NCBI GenBank assembly: GCA_016706595.1
Contig: JADJJH010000002.1
Location: 620,001-684,000, forward strand
From: Bacteroidota bacterium
GTDB lineage: Bacteria; Bacteroidota; Bacteroidia; Chitinophagales; Chitinophagaceae
Direction: 5' to 3'
Length of the DNA stretch: 64,000 nt
Both the position numbers and the translations under genes were made by a program. The notes below the pieces were generated by a model. That model did not search any database. It had not been told where the DNA came from and saw only the letters and a program-made list of their open reading frames with translations. Numbering within the stretch: position 1 is the stretch's first letter; every line of letters begins with the position of its first letter. Shown in pieces: positions 36,502-45,962 of the stretch.

Positions 36502-38373
36502 TTACGATGATGGAAACGCAACCGGATGATTCACCTTCTTAAATGGTCCCATAAATATTCTAGCATACATCCTGAGCGCAGCGAGTTCAAGAAATAAAAA
36601 GCACAGCGAAATTAAAATAATGATGCCGATATGATGTTGGTGAATATGACTAAACAAAATATCGATTCCAATAAATGTAGGCGTAAATGGTAGTCCGATT
36701 AAACCGAGACAAGCCATCAAGAAAATAATACCCACTGTAGTTTGTGTATGCAAATAGCCATGATGCCATTTTAGTAAAATATTTTTATCGAGCTGATAAA
36801 TAAAATGCAAAGTTGCATAACCCACTATCATCGAAAGTACAGAGCCACTTAAATAGATAGCAATATGTGAAAGATTAAAATCTTCATTAACAAATAGTAC
36901 GGTAAACGAAATAAATAACTGACTTAAAAATAAATTAATCCAAACTTGTCGAGCATCTGCATGCGAAGCAAATGCATTTAAAATTAACCATAAGGCAATG
37001 CATGCATAGAGGTAAGGAATTAATAGAATTTTATTGTTTAAGAGTGCATGATATTTTTCTTCATAAATAAAGCCTACAACCAATATTACCACTAAGGATA
37101 TACGTGTTAGTAGTTTATGCGAAATGTTCCTTTGTCGGTCGTTGAAAGAGGAAGCCATTTTAAAAAAGAAACTTAAGCTATCATCAAGTTTCCATTCTTT
37201 TAAACTAAACATAAAGAATGTGTTTTTAATACGTGAAACAAGTGGACTAACATGTATCGTTTGGATTGGTTTGAATTCGAAAAACTGATTATGAATTTTA
37301 TAACCTAAAACCGAAGGCGATACCAATAACTGATAGCTACGTAAAAAGGCATTGGTAGTGAAATGTACTAAAGCCAAGATATGCCAACCCAGTGCAATCT
37401 CGATAAACATCAATCCGATTTGTGTAATGGATGCATAGGCGATTTGTGTTTTGACAGTTGATTGAACCATAGACATCCAAGAGGCAAGTAGGGCGGTAAT
37501 AGAGCCTAATGAAATGATGATGATTTTCATACTGAATACACCTTCCCAATAAGGATACGTTCGCAATAATAAAAACACTCCAAGATGCACTGAAAGCGAT
37601 CCATAAAAAATAGCACTCGATGAAGTGGGTCCTTCCATAGCGCGTGGCAACCAGCTCGAAAATGGAAATTGTGCCGATTTAACCACTGCTGCAAGGAGTA
37701 TCATCAAACTAATAAAAAATACTTCATTAGGTGATGCTGCAAGATGTGAAAGTATCCCTGCCGAATCGGAATATTTCATGAAGGTGATATTCTCGTGCCA
37801 AATATGATGACTCATCCACATGGCAAGTATTAATCCCATATCACCAATCCGGTACACTGAAATTACTTTCATGGCATTTTTTGCAGGCAGGTGACGATCG
37901 CGATAATAGGAGATGAGTAAAAATGAACAGATTCCCAGTATCTCCCATCCAATGAAAAGCGTTTCAAAATTTCCGGAAAGTATGGTAATATTATATCCTG
38001 CAAAAAATAAAAGTATCGTAGCAAAATATCTTTTAAAACCCCCATCGCGATGTAAATAATATTTACTAAAAATGGATATCAATAATATCGACAACGAGCC
38101 TACTACGCCAAATACCGCAGAAGTTTTATCATAGAAAAGGGAAAAGAAGATTTCTAAATGTTCGGTTTGATAAAATACGATATGCTTGCTAAATAATATA
38201 GACGCATCATTTAATAGCCAATACAATGTAAAAGGGATAAAGCTAAGTACTTGTAAGGCACTCATGCCTATGGCAAGTGAAGAAATAGCAGTTTCGTTTT
38301 TAGCCGGAATACAAAGTGCTATTATAAAAGTGAATAGCGGTAAGAGAATAAAAAATTGAAGAAAAATTGCCAT
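36502..38373 (-). CDS. dabB: DabB: NuoL-like proton-channel subunit of the DAB bicarbonate-uptake complex
   Basis: A 623-residue polytopic protein of the complex I antiporter family (NADH-quinone oxidoreductase 5 type): ISYYRDRHLPAKNAMKVISV, IGDMGLILAMWMSHH, SAQFPFSSWLPRAMEGPTSS and FYGSLSVHLGVFLLLR are NuoL-like motifs including the conserved lysine of the channel. There is no nuo operon; instead its start overlaps the dabA stop by one base (TAATG), the coupling seen in dabAB operons. Together DabA and DabB are reported to use the proton gradient to hydrate CO2 to bicarbonate inside the cell. Confidence 0.9.
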   Translation of the reverse strand: MAIFLQFFILLPLFTFIIALCIPAKNETAISSLAIGMSALQVLSFIPFTLYWLLNDASILFSKHIVFYQTEHLEIFFSLFYDKTSAVFGVVGSLSILLISIFSKYYLHRDGGFKRYFATILLFFAGYNITILSGNFETLFIGWEILGICSFLLISYYRDRHLPAKNAMKVISVYRIGDMGLILAMWMSHHIWHENITFMKYSDSAGILSHLAASPNEVFFISLMILLAAVVKSAQFPFSSWLPRAMEGPTSSSAIFYGSLSVHLGVFLLLRTYPYWEGVFSMKIIIISLGSITALLASWMSMVQSTVKTQIAYASITQIGLMFIEIALGWHILALVHFTTNAFLRSYQLLVSPSVLGYKIHNQFFEFKPIQTIHVSPLVSRIKNTFFMFSLKEWKLDDSLSFFFKMASSFNDRQRNISHKLLTRISLVVILVVGFIYEEKYHALLNNKILLIPYLYACIALWLILNAFASHADARQVWINLFLSQLFISFTVLFVNEDFNLSHIAIYLSGSVLSMIVGYATLHFIYQLDKNILLKWHHGYLHTQTTVGIIFLMACLGLIGLPFTPTFIGIDILFSHIHQHHIGIIILISLCFLFLELAALRMYARIFMGPFKKVNHPVAFPSS

Positions 38374-40901
38374 TAGGATATTGGATTGAGATGAATTGGT
38401 AGATTTTCGAAAGTGGCATCTTCGATACGATTAGATTTCATTTTGAGTGATTGTTCGAAAAATTTCTCGGTTAGCTGCATCTGAGGCAGTGTAATATCAT
38501 AGGGTTTATACATACTAAACTTCCCTTCTTTAAAATAATAAATCTCATGCGTTTCGGGATGAAAAACTGCCAGATGAACCCATTCATTGATAAACCACTC
38601 ATACATATCAGGTGTTGATTGTATGGTTTTTAAAACGATATCAGGAAAGTGTTCAACAATAATTAATAAGCGAACCGGATCATGTACTTCTATCATTTGC
38701 AAGGGGAGTCCGGGACGTAAATCGCCATCACAACTATTAGCCACACCAATTAAGCCCATTACATTATGCGGAAGTTTAGTACCTGCACCTAAGGTATAAT
38801 TATCGACTCGCGAAAAATAATATTCAAGATTTATGCCCCCACAAACCGGTCCGAGTGGTTTCATAATGCCTGCTAAGTATTTGCCTTCTAAATCTGTCCT
38901 ATAATCGTATGAGTTTAAAAATGCTCGTCGATCGAGATATAAATTCTTTGTGAGATTTCGATGAGCCACAATACATAAACTATTCGTGCCATGTCCAAGC
39001 TCAGGACGAGGTTCGAACAATGAAGCAGAACGGTCGAGAATTGCTTTTCGGATATCTTTTATTTTACCTTTAGTGTTTATTGAATAAAAACGTCTTGATC
39101 TTTCTTTTGCATTCATATCCAATGCAGTTTCAAAACTTTGTACATTTTTTTGATGTTGTTGCAAAGTATTTGCTTCTGAAAAATCGGTATCATAAAAGGC
39201 AATATGATCGGCGGCGGTATCATGCAATGCACCAACAAAAGTGGTTTGGTGTGGAATAGAAATGCCCCGCTGTGCCAGCAATTCTCGAACTTGTTTGTGA
39301 TTCCCCATAAAAGCCAATACGCGGGCGTTTACCGAACCGGGTCTTCCGCTGCAAGCACCACAATCGTGCGCACCATGATGTGGGTTATTGGCACTACTTG
39401 AACCATGCGCTACCACATAAATAAAAGGAGCAAAATTGGTAATGAGTCCGATACCCCGTAACACACCCTCTACACGATTCGCCATTTCTTCAATGGTAAA
39501 CCCAATTTGCAAATCATTTTCTCTGTCCTTCAAATCTTTGTTCTCAATGTGTAAAGTCGAATGTTGATGCATATGTGCAAATGCATTTGAAATGGCCGGA
39601 CTCATCTGCGGTAGCAAAATATTTTTAAAAGCTCGAACACCGGCATACAATCCTAACCCTAGCGTACTGGCAAATCCACTTAGTAAACCATGCGTTGCAG
39701 AAGTATACAATAATTCATGTTTACGTTTTTCAGGAACATTAGTTTCTTTAATTAAGTATTTTGGAGTTACCGGTGCCGGACAAAGCTTATCGTAAAATTT
39801 TGCATGTTCGGGTTGAAAATAAAATTCTACCCCGAAAAAACCTGGTGTGCCATAGGTTTCGCAATGTGTATCCGCATGCTCAAGATGTCGACGTAACGAA
39901 CATTCTCGTTCGTCAATACAAAATAAAGCTTGAAACGAATGAGTAATTTTTGGTGATTGAACCAGATGTGCCGATGAACTCAGTGCAGAAAGAACTTCAT
40001 TATAATAGCTCCATTCAAAAGCATCTTGCCAAAGCATATACACCTTGTCTAATTCAGTAATTGTGGTAGGAGATAATATATCTAGAGCTTCAAAATTGGC
40101 TTTACTACATAACGCGTTCCAAGAAGTAAAGCTTTGATCTAAGGCGTCAATTTCGAGTAGTAACTCAAAAAGTATAAGTTCTTTTAATGAAATTTTCTTT
40201 GGCGAAAGTAAGGTGTGCGGTTGCTCTTCAATGGTTGCTACCATGCCACTCCATCCACGATGACTGAATTGTTGATCAAACAAATATTGTTCGAAATAAG
40301 CTTCATCACCTACAATCATGTGCAGTAAATTCTGCATACTCAAATCTTCTTGAAATAATAATTTTCGTACTCTTTTTGATTTGAAAAAGCTCGTTAAGCT
40401 ATTTTTTTCTAACGCTTTGATTGCGGCAAGAAAACCATCAGGATGGGATTCGAACGTCCAGGTTGAAATGCCTTGGTCGAGGTATGAATTGAGTATTCGA
40501 AATAATAAAGGTTGAACAAGATTGTCGAGATGAATGCCGTATTCGCTTTGCCATCGTTTTCTTAATTTCCCAATTCGAGCGTCGCGTGTATCATCATAAC
40601 TTTCGAAGAGTAGCTTTTGTTTCCATTCATTGAGTTTGGCTTCGCGACGTAAAATTACCATGTCAAGCGCTTGTTCATGAATTCGTCCCAAAGCATACAA
40701 GTTTCTATATTCTTGTAATTGCAAACTAACTTGATACCCGAATATTTTTGATGCATGAAAAATGCCGTCATAAAATTTCATATGCTGAAAGGCATGTAAA
40801 GAATTATGATGGATAAAATCCTTCAAAGGAGTTTGAGAGGGTAAATAATGTTTTAATTCATTTATCAGATGTTTTTCATCAAAGCTATGCGATGGTTTCA
40901 T
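38373..40901 (-). CDS. dabA: DabA: zinc-binding carbonic-anhydrase-like subunit (DUF2309/UPF0753)
   Basis: An 842-residue DUF2309 protein. The four zinc ligands known for DabA are all in place: Cys328 and Asp330 in ALFCIDERECS, and His499 and Cys514 in VVAHGSSSANNPHH and GAHDCGACSG, with the same 2- and 15-residue spacings as in the characterised Halothiobacillus protein. Other family blocks include ETYGTPGFFGVEFYF and LGPVCGGINLEYYFSRVDNY. It sits between a beta-carbonic anhydrase and dabB in one operon. The complete metal site argues for an active CO2-trapping complex. Confidence 0.93.
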   Translation of the reverse strand: MKPSHSFDEKHLINELKHYLPSQTPLKDFIHHNSLHAFQHMKFYDGIFHASKIFGYQVSLQLQEYRNLYALGRIHEQALDMVILRREAKLNEWKQKLLFESYDDTRDARIGKLRKRWQSEYGIHLDNLVQPLLFRILNSYLDQGISTWTFESHPDGFLAAIKALEKNSLTSFFKSKRVRKLLFQEDLSMQNLLHMIVGDEAYFEQYLFDQQFSHRGWSGMVATIEEQPHTLLSPKKISLKELILFELLLEIDALDQSFTSWNALCSKANFEALDILSPTTITELDKVYMLWQDAFEWSYYNEVLSALSSSAHLVQSPKITHSFQALFCIDERECSLRRHLEHADTHCETYGTPGFFGVEFYFQPEHAKFYDKLCPAPVTPKYLIKETNVPEKRKHELLYTSATHGLLSGFASTLGLGLYAGVRAFKNILLPQMSPAISNAFAHMHQHSTLHIENKDLKDRENDLQIGFTIEEMANRVEGVLRGIGLITNFAPFIYVVAHGSSSANNPHHGAHDCGACSGRPGSVNARVLAFMGNHKQVRELLAQRGISIPHQTTFVGALHDTAADHIAFYDTDFSEANTLQQHQKNVQSFETALDMNAKERSRRFYSINTKGKIKDIRKAILDRSASLFEPRPELGHGTNSLCIVAHRNLTKNLYLDRRAFLNSYDYRTDLEGKYLAGIMKPLGPVCGGINLEYYFSRVDNYTLGAGTKLPHNVMGLIGVANSCDGDLRPGLPLQMIEVHDPVRLLIIVEHFPDIVLKTIQSTPDMYEWFINEWVHLAVFHPETHEIYYFKEGKFSMYKPYDITLPQMQLTEKFFEQSLKMKSNRIEDATFENLPIHLNPIS

Positions 40902-40916
40902 ATAATTATTGGTTGG

Positions 40917-41549
40917 TTATGAAACATGAAACATTGCATTCATATCTTCTAAGCCAGTTACGGTTACGTTCAAATCTTTGATGATACCATCATGAATATC
41001 GTAAACCCAACCATGAAGATGTAGCTCTTGTTTTCGTTGCCAAGCATTTTGTACTATGGTGGTTTTGCCTAAATCATTTACTTGTTCCATAACATTTACT
41101 TCAACAAACCGCCTCACCCTTTGCTCAGGATCTGCAATCGAATCAAGTTCGTTATGATGGAGCCTGTACACATCTTTAATATGTCGTAACCAATTATCAA
41201 TTAAACCATATTGTTTTTTGCCCATTGCAGCAATAACACCACCGCATCCATAATGTCCGCATACGATTATATGTTTAACTTTTAATACATCAACCGCATA
41301 TGATAATACACTTAACATATTCATATCACTATGCACTACCATGTTGGCAATATTTCGATGTACAAACATTTCGCCCGGTTTGGTGCCGGTAATTTCGTTG
41401 GCGGGTACACGACTATCGCTACAACCAATCCAAAGATATTCGGGGGTTTGACCTTTCGCTAGTGTTTCAAAATAATTTGGGTCCATTCGTAATTGTTTTA
41501 CAACCCATTTTTTATTATTACTTAATAGTTTTTTATATGATTTTTCCAT
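40917..41549 (-). CDS. Beta-class carbonic anhydrase
   Basis: A 210-residue beta-carbonic anhydrase with zinc ligands Cys43 (in WIGCSDSRVPA), His99 and Cys102 (in CGHYGCGGV) and the Asp45-Arg47 dyad. It interconverts CO2 and bicarbonate in the cytoplasm. It lies between sulP (47-base gap) and dabA (15-base gap) on the same strand, so it is probably co-expressed. In an uptake operon it would equilibrate accumulated bicarbonate with CO2. Confidence 0.95.
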   Translation of the reverse strand: MEKSYKKLLSNNKKWVVKQLRMDPNYFETLAKGQTPEYLWIGCSDSRVPANEITGTKPGEMFVHRNIANMVVHSDMNMLSVLSYAVDVLKVKHIIVCGHYGCGGVIAAMGKKQYGLIDNWLRHIKDVYRLHHNELDSIADPEQRVRRFVEVNVMEQVNDLGKTTIVQNAWQRKQELHLHGWVYDIHDGIIKDLNVTVTGLEDMNAMFHVS

Positions 41550-41596
41550 TATGTTAAGATTTTAGATGAAGGTTTAGATGAATTGGAAAGTAGAGT

Positions 41597-43171
41597 TTAT
41601 TCGATACTTACATGACTAGATTCATCCATTTTATAATTTTCTTTGAAACCAATCAGTTCTACCTTGATTTCTTTTTCTTTCGCGCCATACAATAAAAAAT
41701 CTTTGAGTAATTCAACTACATCAAAATCGATATAGGCCGTATGTGTTGCATCAATGATTACTTTGCTATTCGGTGCTATTTCACCCAATGTTTTTTTGAT
41801 GGCGGCTTTATTTAAAAAAGAAACCTCTTGTGCCAATTTAATTTTTATTACTTCGCCTTCATGATGATTTTCTTTTTTGAAGAAGTAAGCGAGTTTTAGG
41901 TTTTGTTTCAAAATATAAAACACACTCACCAATAAACCGATACCAACCCCTTTCAATAAATCAAGTGATACCACTGCAATTACAGTTACTATAAATGGAA
42001 TGAATTGATTTAAGCCATTCTTCCACATGTGAATAAATACTTTCGGACTAGCAAGTTTCAACCCAATCATTATCAATATAGCAGCCAGTGTTGCCATTGG
42101 CATTTTATTTAATAGCGCCGGAATCAACAATACAGCTAACAATAAAAAAATGCCATGAGCTATTGCAGATACTTTTGTTCTTCCACCCGAATTTACATTC
42201 GCTGAGGTGCGCACAATTACCGAGGTCATAGGTAAACCACCAATCATTGCCGAAACCATATTGCCAATACCTTGTGCTTTTAATTCGGTATTTGTATTTG
42301 AGTATCGCTTTAATGGGTCCATTTTATCACCTGCTTCAATACATAATAAAGTTTCGATACTTGCCACAATGGCAATGGTTATAGCAACAATCCAAATATG
42401 CATGTCAGTAATCATATTAAAATCAGGTACCGTAAACTGTGAAATAAAATCCGAAAAGGTTTTTGGCATGGGAAGATCTACTAAATGACCTTCACCTAAA
42501 ATGGCGAATTTAGAACCGGTGCGTATCCATGTTTCGTTAATTAAAATACCCGCAATTACGGCAACTAATGCACCCGGTATGACTTTTATTTTTTTAAGTG
42601 CGGGAATTTTATTGAAGGCAACTAATATAATTATGGATACCACTGTGATAACAATCGCACCCCAATGCGCATAATTAATGGCATTCACAATTTCGGTAAA
42701 CATGCCAGTATCGCTTCCCATTTCTAACGAATAGAAATCACCCTCATGTGCCTTGTCGTACCCAATAGCATGAGGAAATTCTTTTTTAATGATAATAATG
42801 CCAATGGCAGCAAGCATACCTTCAATTACATTGGTAGGGAAATAATTTGAGATGGTTCCTGCTCGAGCAAATCCAAGAGCTAATTGAATGAGTCCGGCTA
42901 AAAAAGCTGCCATTAAAAATGCTGGATAACCCAATTGGGTAATGGCAGCTAAAATAATAGCAATTAATCCTGCCGCGGGTCCGGTTACACTTAAGTTTGA
43001 ATTGCTTAATGCGCCAACTAAAATTCCGCCAATAACACCTGTAATAATACCGGCAAATGGCGGTGCGCCAGAGGCAACGGCAATACCTAAACAAAGTGGA
43101 AGGGCGACTAGAAATACAACTAATCCGGCTAGGATATCGGTTTTGAAATACTTAGTGTAAGTTTTCATCAT
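41597..43171 (-). CDS. SulP-family anion transporter with STAS domain, probable bicarbonate transporter
   Basis: A 524-residue protein with the SulP transmembrane core (DILAGLVVFLVALPLCLGIA, GIITGVIGGILVGALSNSNL, VTGPAAGLIAIILAA, MISAMIGGLPMTSVIVRTSA-like motif) and a C-terminal STAS domain from about residue 430 (KVIIDATHTAYIDFDVVELL). SulP proteins carry sulfate, bicarbonate or other anions; adjacency to carbonic anhydrase and dabAB points to bicarbonate. First gene of the operon. An imperfect hairpin AGTGCT...AGCACT lies 25-60 bases upstream of the ATG and might be a regulatory site, though nothing identifies its binder. Confidence 0.88.
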   Translation of the reverse strand: MMKTYTKYFKTDILAGLVVFLVALPLCLGIAVASGAPPFAGIITGVIGGILVGALSNSNLSVTGPAAGLIAIILAAITQLGYPAFLMAAFLAGLIQLALGFARAGTISNYFPTNVIEGMLAAIGIIIIKKEFPHAIGYDKAHEGDFYSLEMGSDTGMFTEIVNAINYAHWGAIVITVVSIIILVAFNKIPALKKIKVIPGALVAVIAGILINETWIRTGSKFAILGEGHLVDLPMPKTFSDFISQFTVPDFNMITDMHIWIVAITIAIVASIETLLCIEAGDKMDPLKRYSNTNTELKAQGIGNMVSAMIGGLPMTSVIVRTSANVNSGGRTKVSAIAHGIFLLLAVLLIPALLNKMPMATLAAILIMIGLKLASPKVFIHMWKNGLNQFIPFIVTVIAVVSLDLLKGVGIGLLVSVFYILKQNLKLAYFFKKENHHEGEVIKIKLAQEVSFLNKAAIKKTLGEIAPNSKVIIDATHTAYIDFDVVELLKDFLLYGAKEKEIKVELIGFKENYKMDESSHVSIE

Positions 43172-43349
43172 ACATTTTATTTTAGAAATATTTTGTAGCG
43201 GCTTTGAAGTGCTACTAGGTTTAAAGCACTACAAACGTCGAAATAAGGAAAGTGTAAATTGTGGATGTATTATTGGGTTGAACCCGAAATATTAGCCTTT
43301 AATAGGATTCAATAGGTATTGAATAAAAAGGCTAAATTGATTTGCTTGA

Positions 43350-43673
43350 CTAACAACAGGGCAGCCTGAAGTTTTCATTATTAAAGCGCTGGGAAGAAAA
43401 ATTTATATTGGATTTGCAAAGTAATTTTTGAGCGGGCTTAAAAGAAACTGAATGCCTAATAAGGTCGGTAACTACAAACTTATCTTTTTCAGTATCTGAT
43501 TTCTCTTTTTCTTTTGCATCATCCTTTTCTTGTTCTTTCTCATCGTCAATGTCGTTCATTGATTTTGATTTCTCGATAGTACTTTTTTTATTGAAGTGCG
43601 AAAAGCCATCAAGCAAATTAAGATGCGTAATGCAAATGATAATGAGTAATCCTAAAGAAAGTAGCTTTTTCAA
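43350..43673 (-). CDS. Small exported charged protein, unrecognised
   Basis: A 107-residue product with a hydrophobic N-terminus (KKLLSLGLLIIICITHLNLL) that may be a signal peptide or anchor, then a Lys/Glu/Asp-rich segment (DDEKEQEKDDAKEKEKSDTE) and a C-terminal part SFKPAQKLLCKSNINF ending in a Cys pair (LPCC). I do not recognise a family. It is a single gene between the sulP operon and a T9SS cargo gene, and codon use looks ordinary. It could be genuine or spurious. Confidence 0.45.
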   Translation of the reverse strand: MKKLLSLGLLIIICITHLNLLDGFSHFNKKSTIEKSKSMNDIDDEKEQEKDDAKEKEKSDTEKDKFVVTDLIRHSVSFKPAQKLLCKSNINFSSQRFNNENFRLPCC

Positions 43674-43843
43674 TGCTGCAATGATAAGGAGAATTGAAGA
43701 AAGATTCTGTTAAAATAAATTAGATAATCACTAGAATGTACATCGAACTACTTACAACAATTTATCTTAATCTTACATTCGCTGTGCAGAACTAGCTATC
43801 TGGCAAATTAATTATTCCAAATTGAGCAAGAGTGATAGTCTAA

Positions 43844-45877
43844 CTATCTTATTAAAATAAAATCACCTTTCAAAAAATAATCTCGTCCGGTAATATTGCA
43901 TTTGTATTTTAGATAATAATAGTAAGTATCAATTTCCGCTTCGGTTCCGTTTATTTTTCCATCCCAGGCATCATTGCTGTTTTGTGCAATAAAGGCCGCT
44001 TTGCCCCAGCGGTTAAAAACCTTAAATTCTTGAAATTCAATATTTCCAAAGCTTGCCAAATATTTGAATTCGTCATTTCTTCCATCATTATTGGGCGTAA
44101 ATGCAGTAGGGACAAAAACATTGCAGTTACAACTGTAATCAAAGTAATCTACAAAAATGGTATCTGTCCCGGTGCAATTTTGTAAAGTAACCGCTACCCA
44201 ATACCATCCTTTTTTGTTGATTAAATACGTTGGTTCGGTTGAATTATCTTGCCATATATAGCTGGCACCCGGTGTTGTAAAATCGTAAGAGATACTTTCA
44301 TTAGAACATAATTTTGTATCCTCACCTAAGTTAATTTGTGGGGTTTGACGGTAGGTAATGTCAATCGTATCTCGCGTTGTACACCCATTGGCAGTAACTT
44401 CAACCGTAAACAATCCGGCTTCTGAGGCTAACAAAGTTGGAAGCGTTGAATTGTCGGGCCATAAATAAGTAGCACCCGGAGTGCTTGCATTAAGTAGGAG
44501 GGAAGTGCCGGTACACAATATGGTGTCATTTCCAAGATCAACAATTGGTGCCGGTTTAAAATCGATAAAAATTAAATCATTAATTAATCCACAAGGAGTA
44601 TTTACTTGTACCGAATAAAACCCGGGATTGGTTACCCAATAAGTAGGTAAGCTTGAATTATCTTGCCAAGTGTACGAAGTAGCGCTAAATGTGGTAGCGT
44701 TTAGTAATAATCCTTCACCATCACAAAGCGTAGTATCATTTCCAAGATTTACAACCGGCGATGGAAAAAAATTGACGATAATCGTATCCTTTGTGATACA
44801 TCCTCCCACATTTACCGATACTGAATAAATGCCCGAAAAAATGGGCTGCAGGGTAGGGTTGTTTGAACCATCTTGCCAAGTATAGGTTGCTCCCGGAGTT
44901 GTAGCGTTGAGTATAATAGGTTGGCCTGCACAAACCATGGTATCGTTGCCTAAATTGATAGTGGGCGCCGGTGCGAAATTAATTTGAATCGTATCTCTAA
45001 ATACTCCGCAATTATTTGAAACTTGTACCCAATAACTTCCACTAGAGCTTACGTCAAAAGTTGGATTCACCGAGCCGTCTTGCCATAGATAAGTTGCATT
45101 TGAATTACTAGCATTTAAGGTATATATCGAACCATCGCAAAGCGTTGTGTCGTTGCCTAAATTTAGGGGAGTAAAAGTGCTTGGTGAACATAAAGCGGGA
45201 TTACTCAAATGCATGATGATGTTTTCGAGTAATGGGGGATTGCTAGAATTATTAATCCAGTCTTGATCGGTAGAGCTTAATAAACTCCCGTAATTTGGGG
45301 TACTAGGACAAAAAAAGAAGCCATAAAATTTTGTGTTTTGCTCCATAAAATATTGAACGCCGCAACCACTGCCAAAACATCCAAAATTAAAATACGATAA
45401 ATTACTTACTGAATTAGGCGTGGTAGCTACCGAGCCTAAAATATTCATTTGTAAAATGCCATTGGTAGTGCCGCCCCAAGTAAATGTGCCACCTAAATTA
45501 TTTACTAAAAATGCAAACGCCTGATTGCTGCTTAAACTACAATCGTATTCGGATTGCAGATATACGTTTTTGCCACTTTGTAAAAATTGCAAAACGGTAT
45601 TTACTCGATTGACAGGTAAAGCAATGGATCCTGATGAAATTACCAATATATCGGTTGCCGAAAAAAAACTGGTATTATCTAAAGTACTTTGAGGTAAAAT
45701 GCTTGATGTATGTCCGGCTGTAGCTAAAATACCTTGCCATTTTGTATCCATCATATCGGTACTTAAGTAGGATTGGCTTTCGATAATCGTAAAATGCAAA
45801 GCTTTGGCAGGGATAATGCCGAATAGAAAAATAGAAAACGTTATGCAAATTTTAGACAAGCAACGAACTGAATACAT
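43844..45877 (-). CDS. T9SS type-B secreted protein with five Ig/PKD-like repeats
   Basis: A 677-residue protein: signal peptide (about 1-26, ending AKA), an N-terminal globular region of about 200 residues, then five repeats of about 75-80 residues, each beginning LGNDTTLC or a variant and containing TYLWQDGS or a variant, then a C-terminal gliding-motility-associated/CHU_C domain (VFVPTAFTPNNDGRNDEFKY, EFKVFNRWGKAAFIA, GDFILIR end). That C-terminal domain is a type B sorting signal for the type IX secretion system, so the protein is displayed or released at the cell surface. An adhesive or structural role is inferred. Confidence 0.88.
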   Translation of the reverse strand: MYSVRCLSKICITFSIFLFGIIPAKALHFTIIESQSYLSTDMMDTKWQGILATAGHTSSILPQSTLDNTSFFSATDILVISSGSIALPVNRVNTVLQFLQSGKNVYLQSEYDCSLSSNQAFAFLVNNLGGTFTWGGTTNGILQMNILGSVATTPNSVSNLSYFNFGCFGSGCGVQYFMEQNTKFYGFFFCPSTPNYGSLLSSTDQDWINNSSNPPLLENIIMHLSNPALCSPSTFTPLNLGNDTTLCDGSIYTLNASNSNATYLWQDGSVNPTFDVSSSGSYWVQVSNNCGVFRDTIQINFAPAPTINLGNDTMVCAGQPIILNATTPGATYTWQDGSNNPTLQPIFSGIYSVSVNVGGCITKDTIIVNFFPSPVVNLGNDTTLCDGEGLLLNATTFSATSYTWQDNSSLPTYWVTNPGFYSVQVNTPCGLINDLIFIDFKPAPIVDLGNDTILCTGTSLLLNASTPGATYLWPDNSTLPTLLASEAGLFTVEVTANGCTTRDTIDITYRQTPQINLGEDTKLCSNESISYDFTTPGASYIWQDNSTEPTYLINKKGWYWVAVTLQNCTGTDTIFVDYFDYSCNCNVFVPTAFTPNNDGRNDEFKYLASFGNIEFQEFKVFNRWGKAAFIAQNSNDAWDGKINGTEAEIDTYYYYLKYKCNITGRDYFLKGDFILIR

Positions 45878-45962
45878 AAGTAAAATGAAATGAATTTGCT
45901 AAAGTAATTCATTTAAAATCAAAACATTTTGTTCTGCGATTAATGCGAGGTTAGAAACGGGA

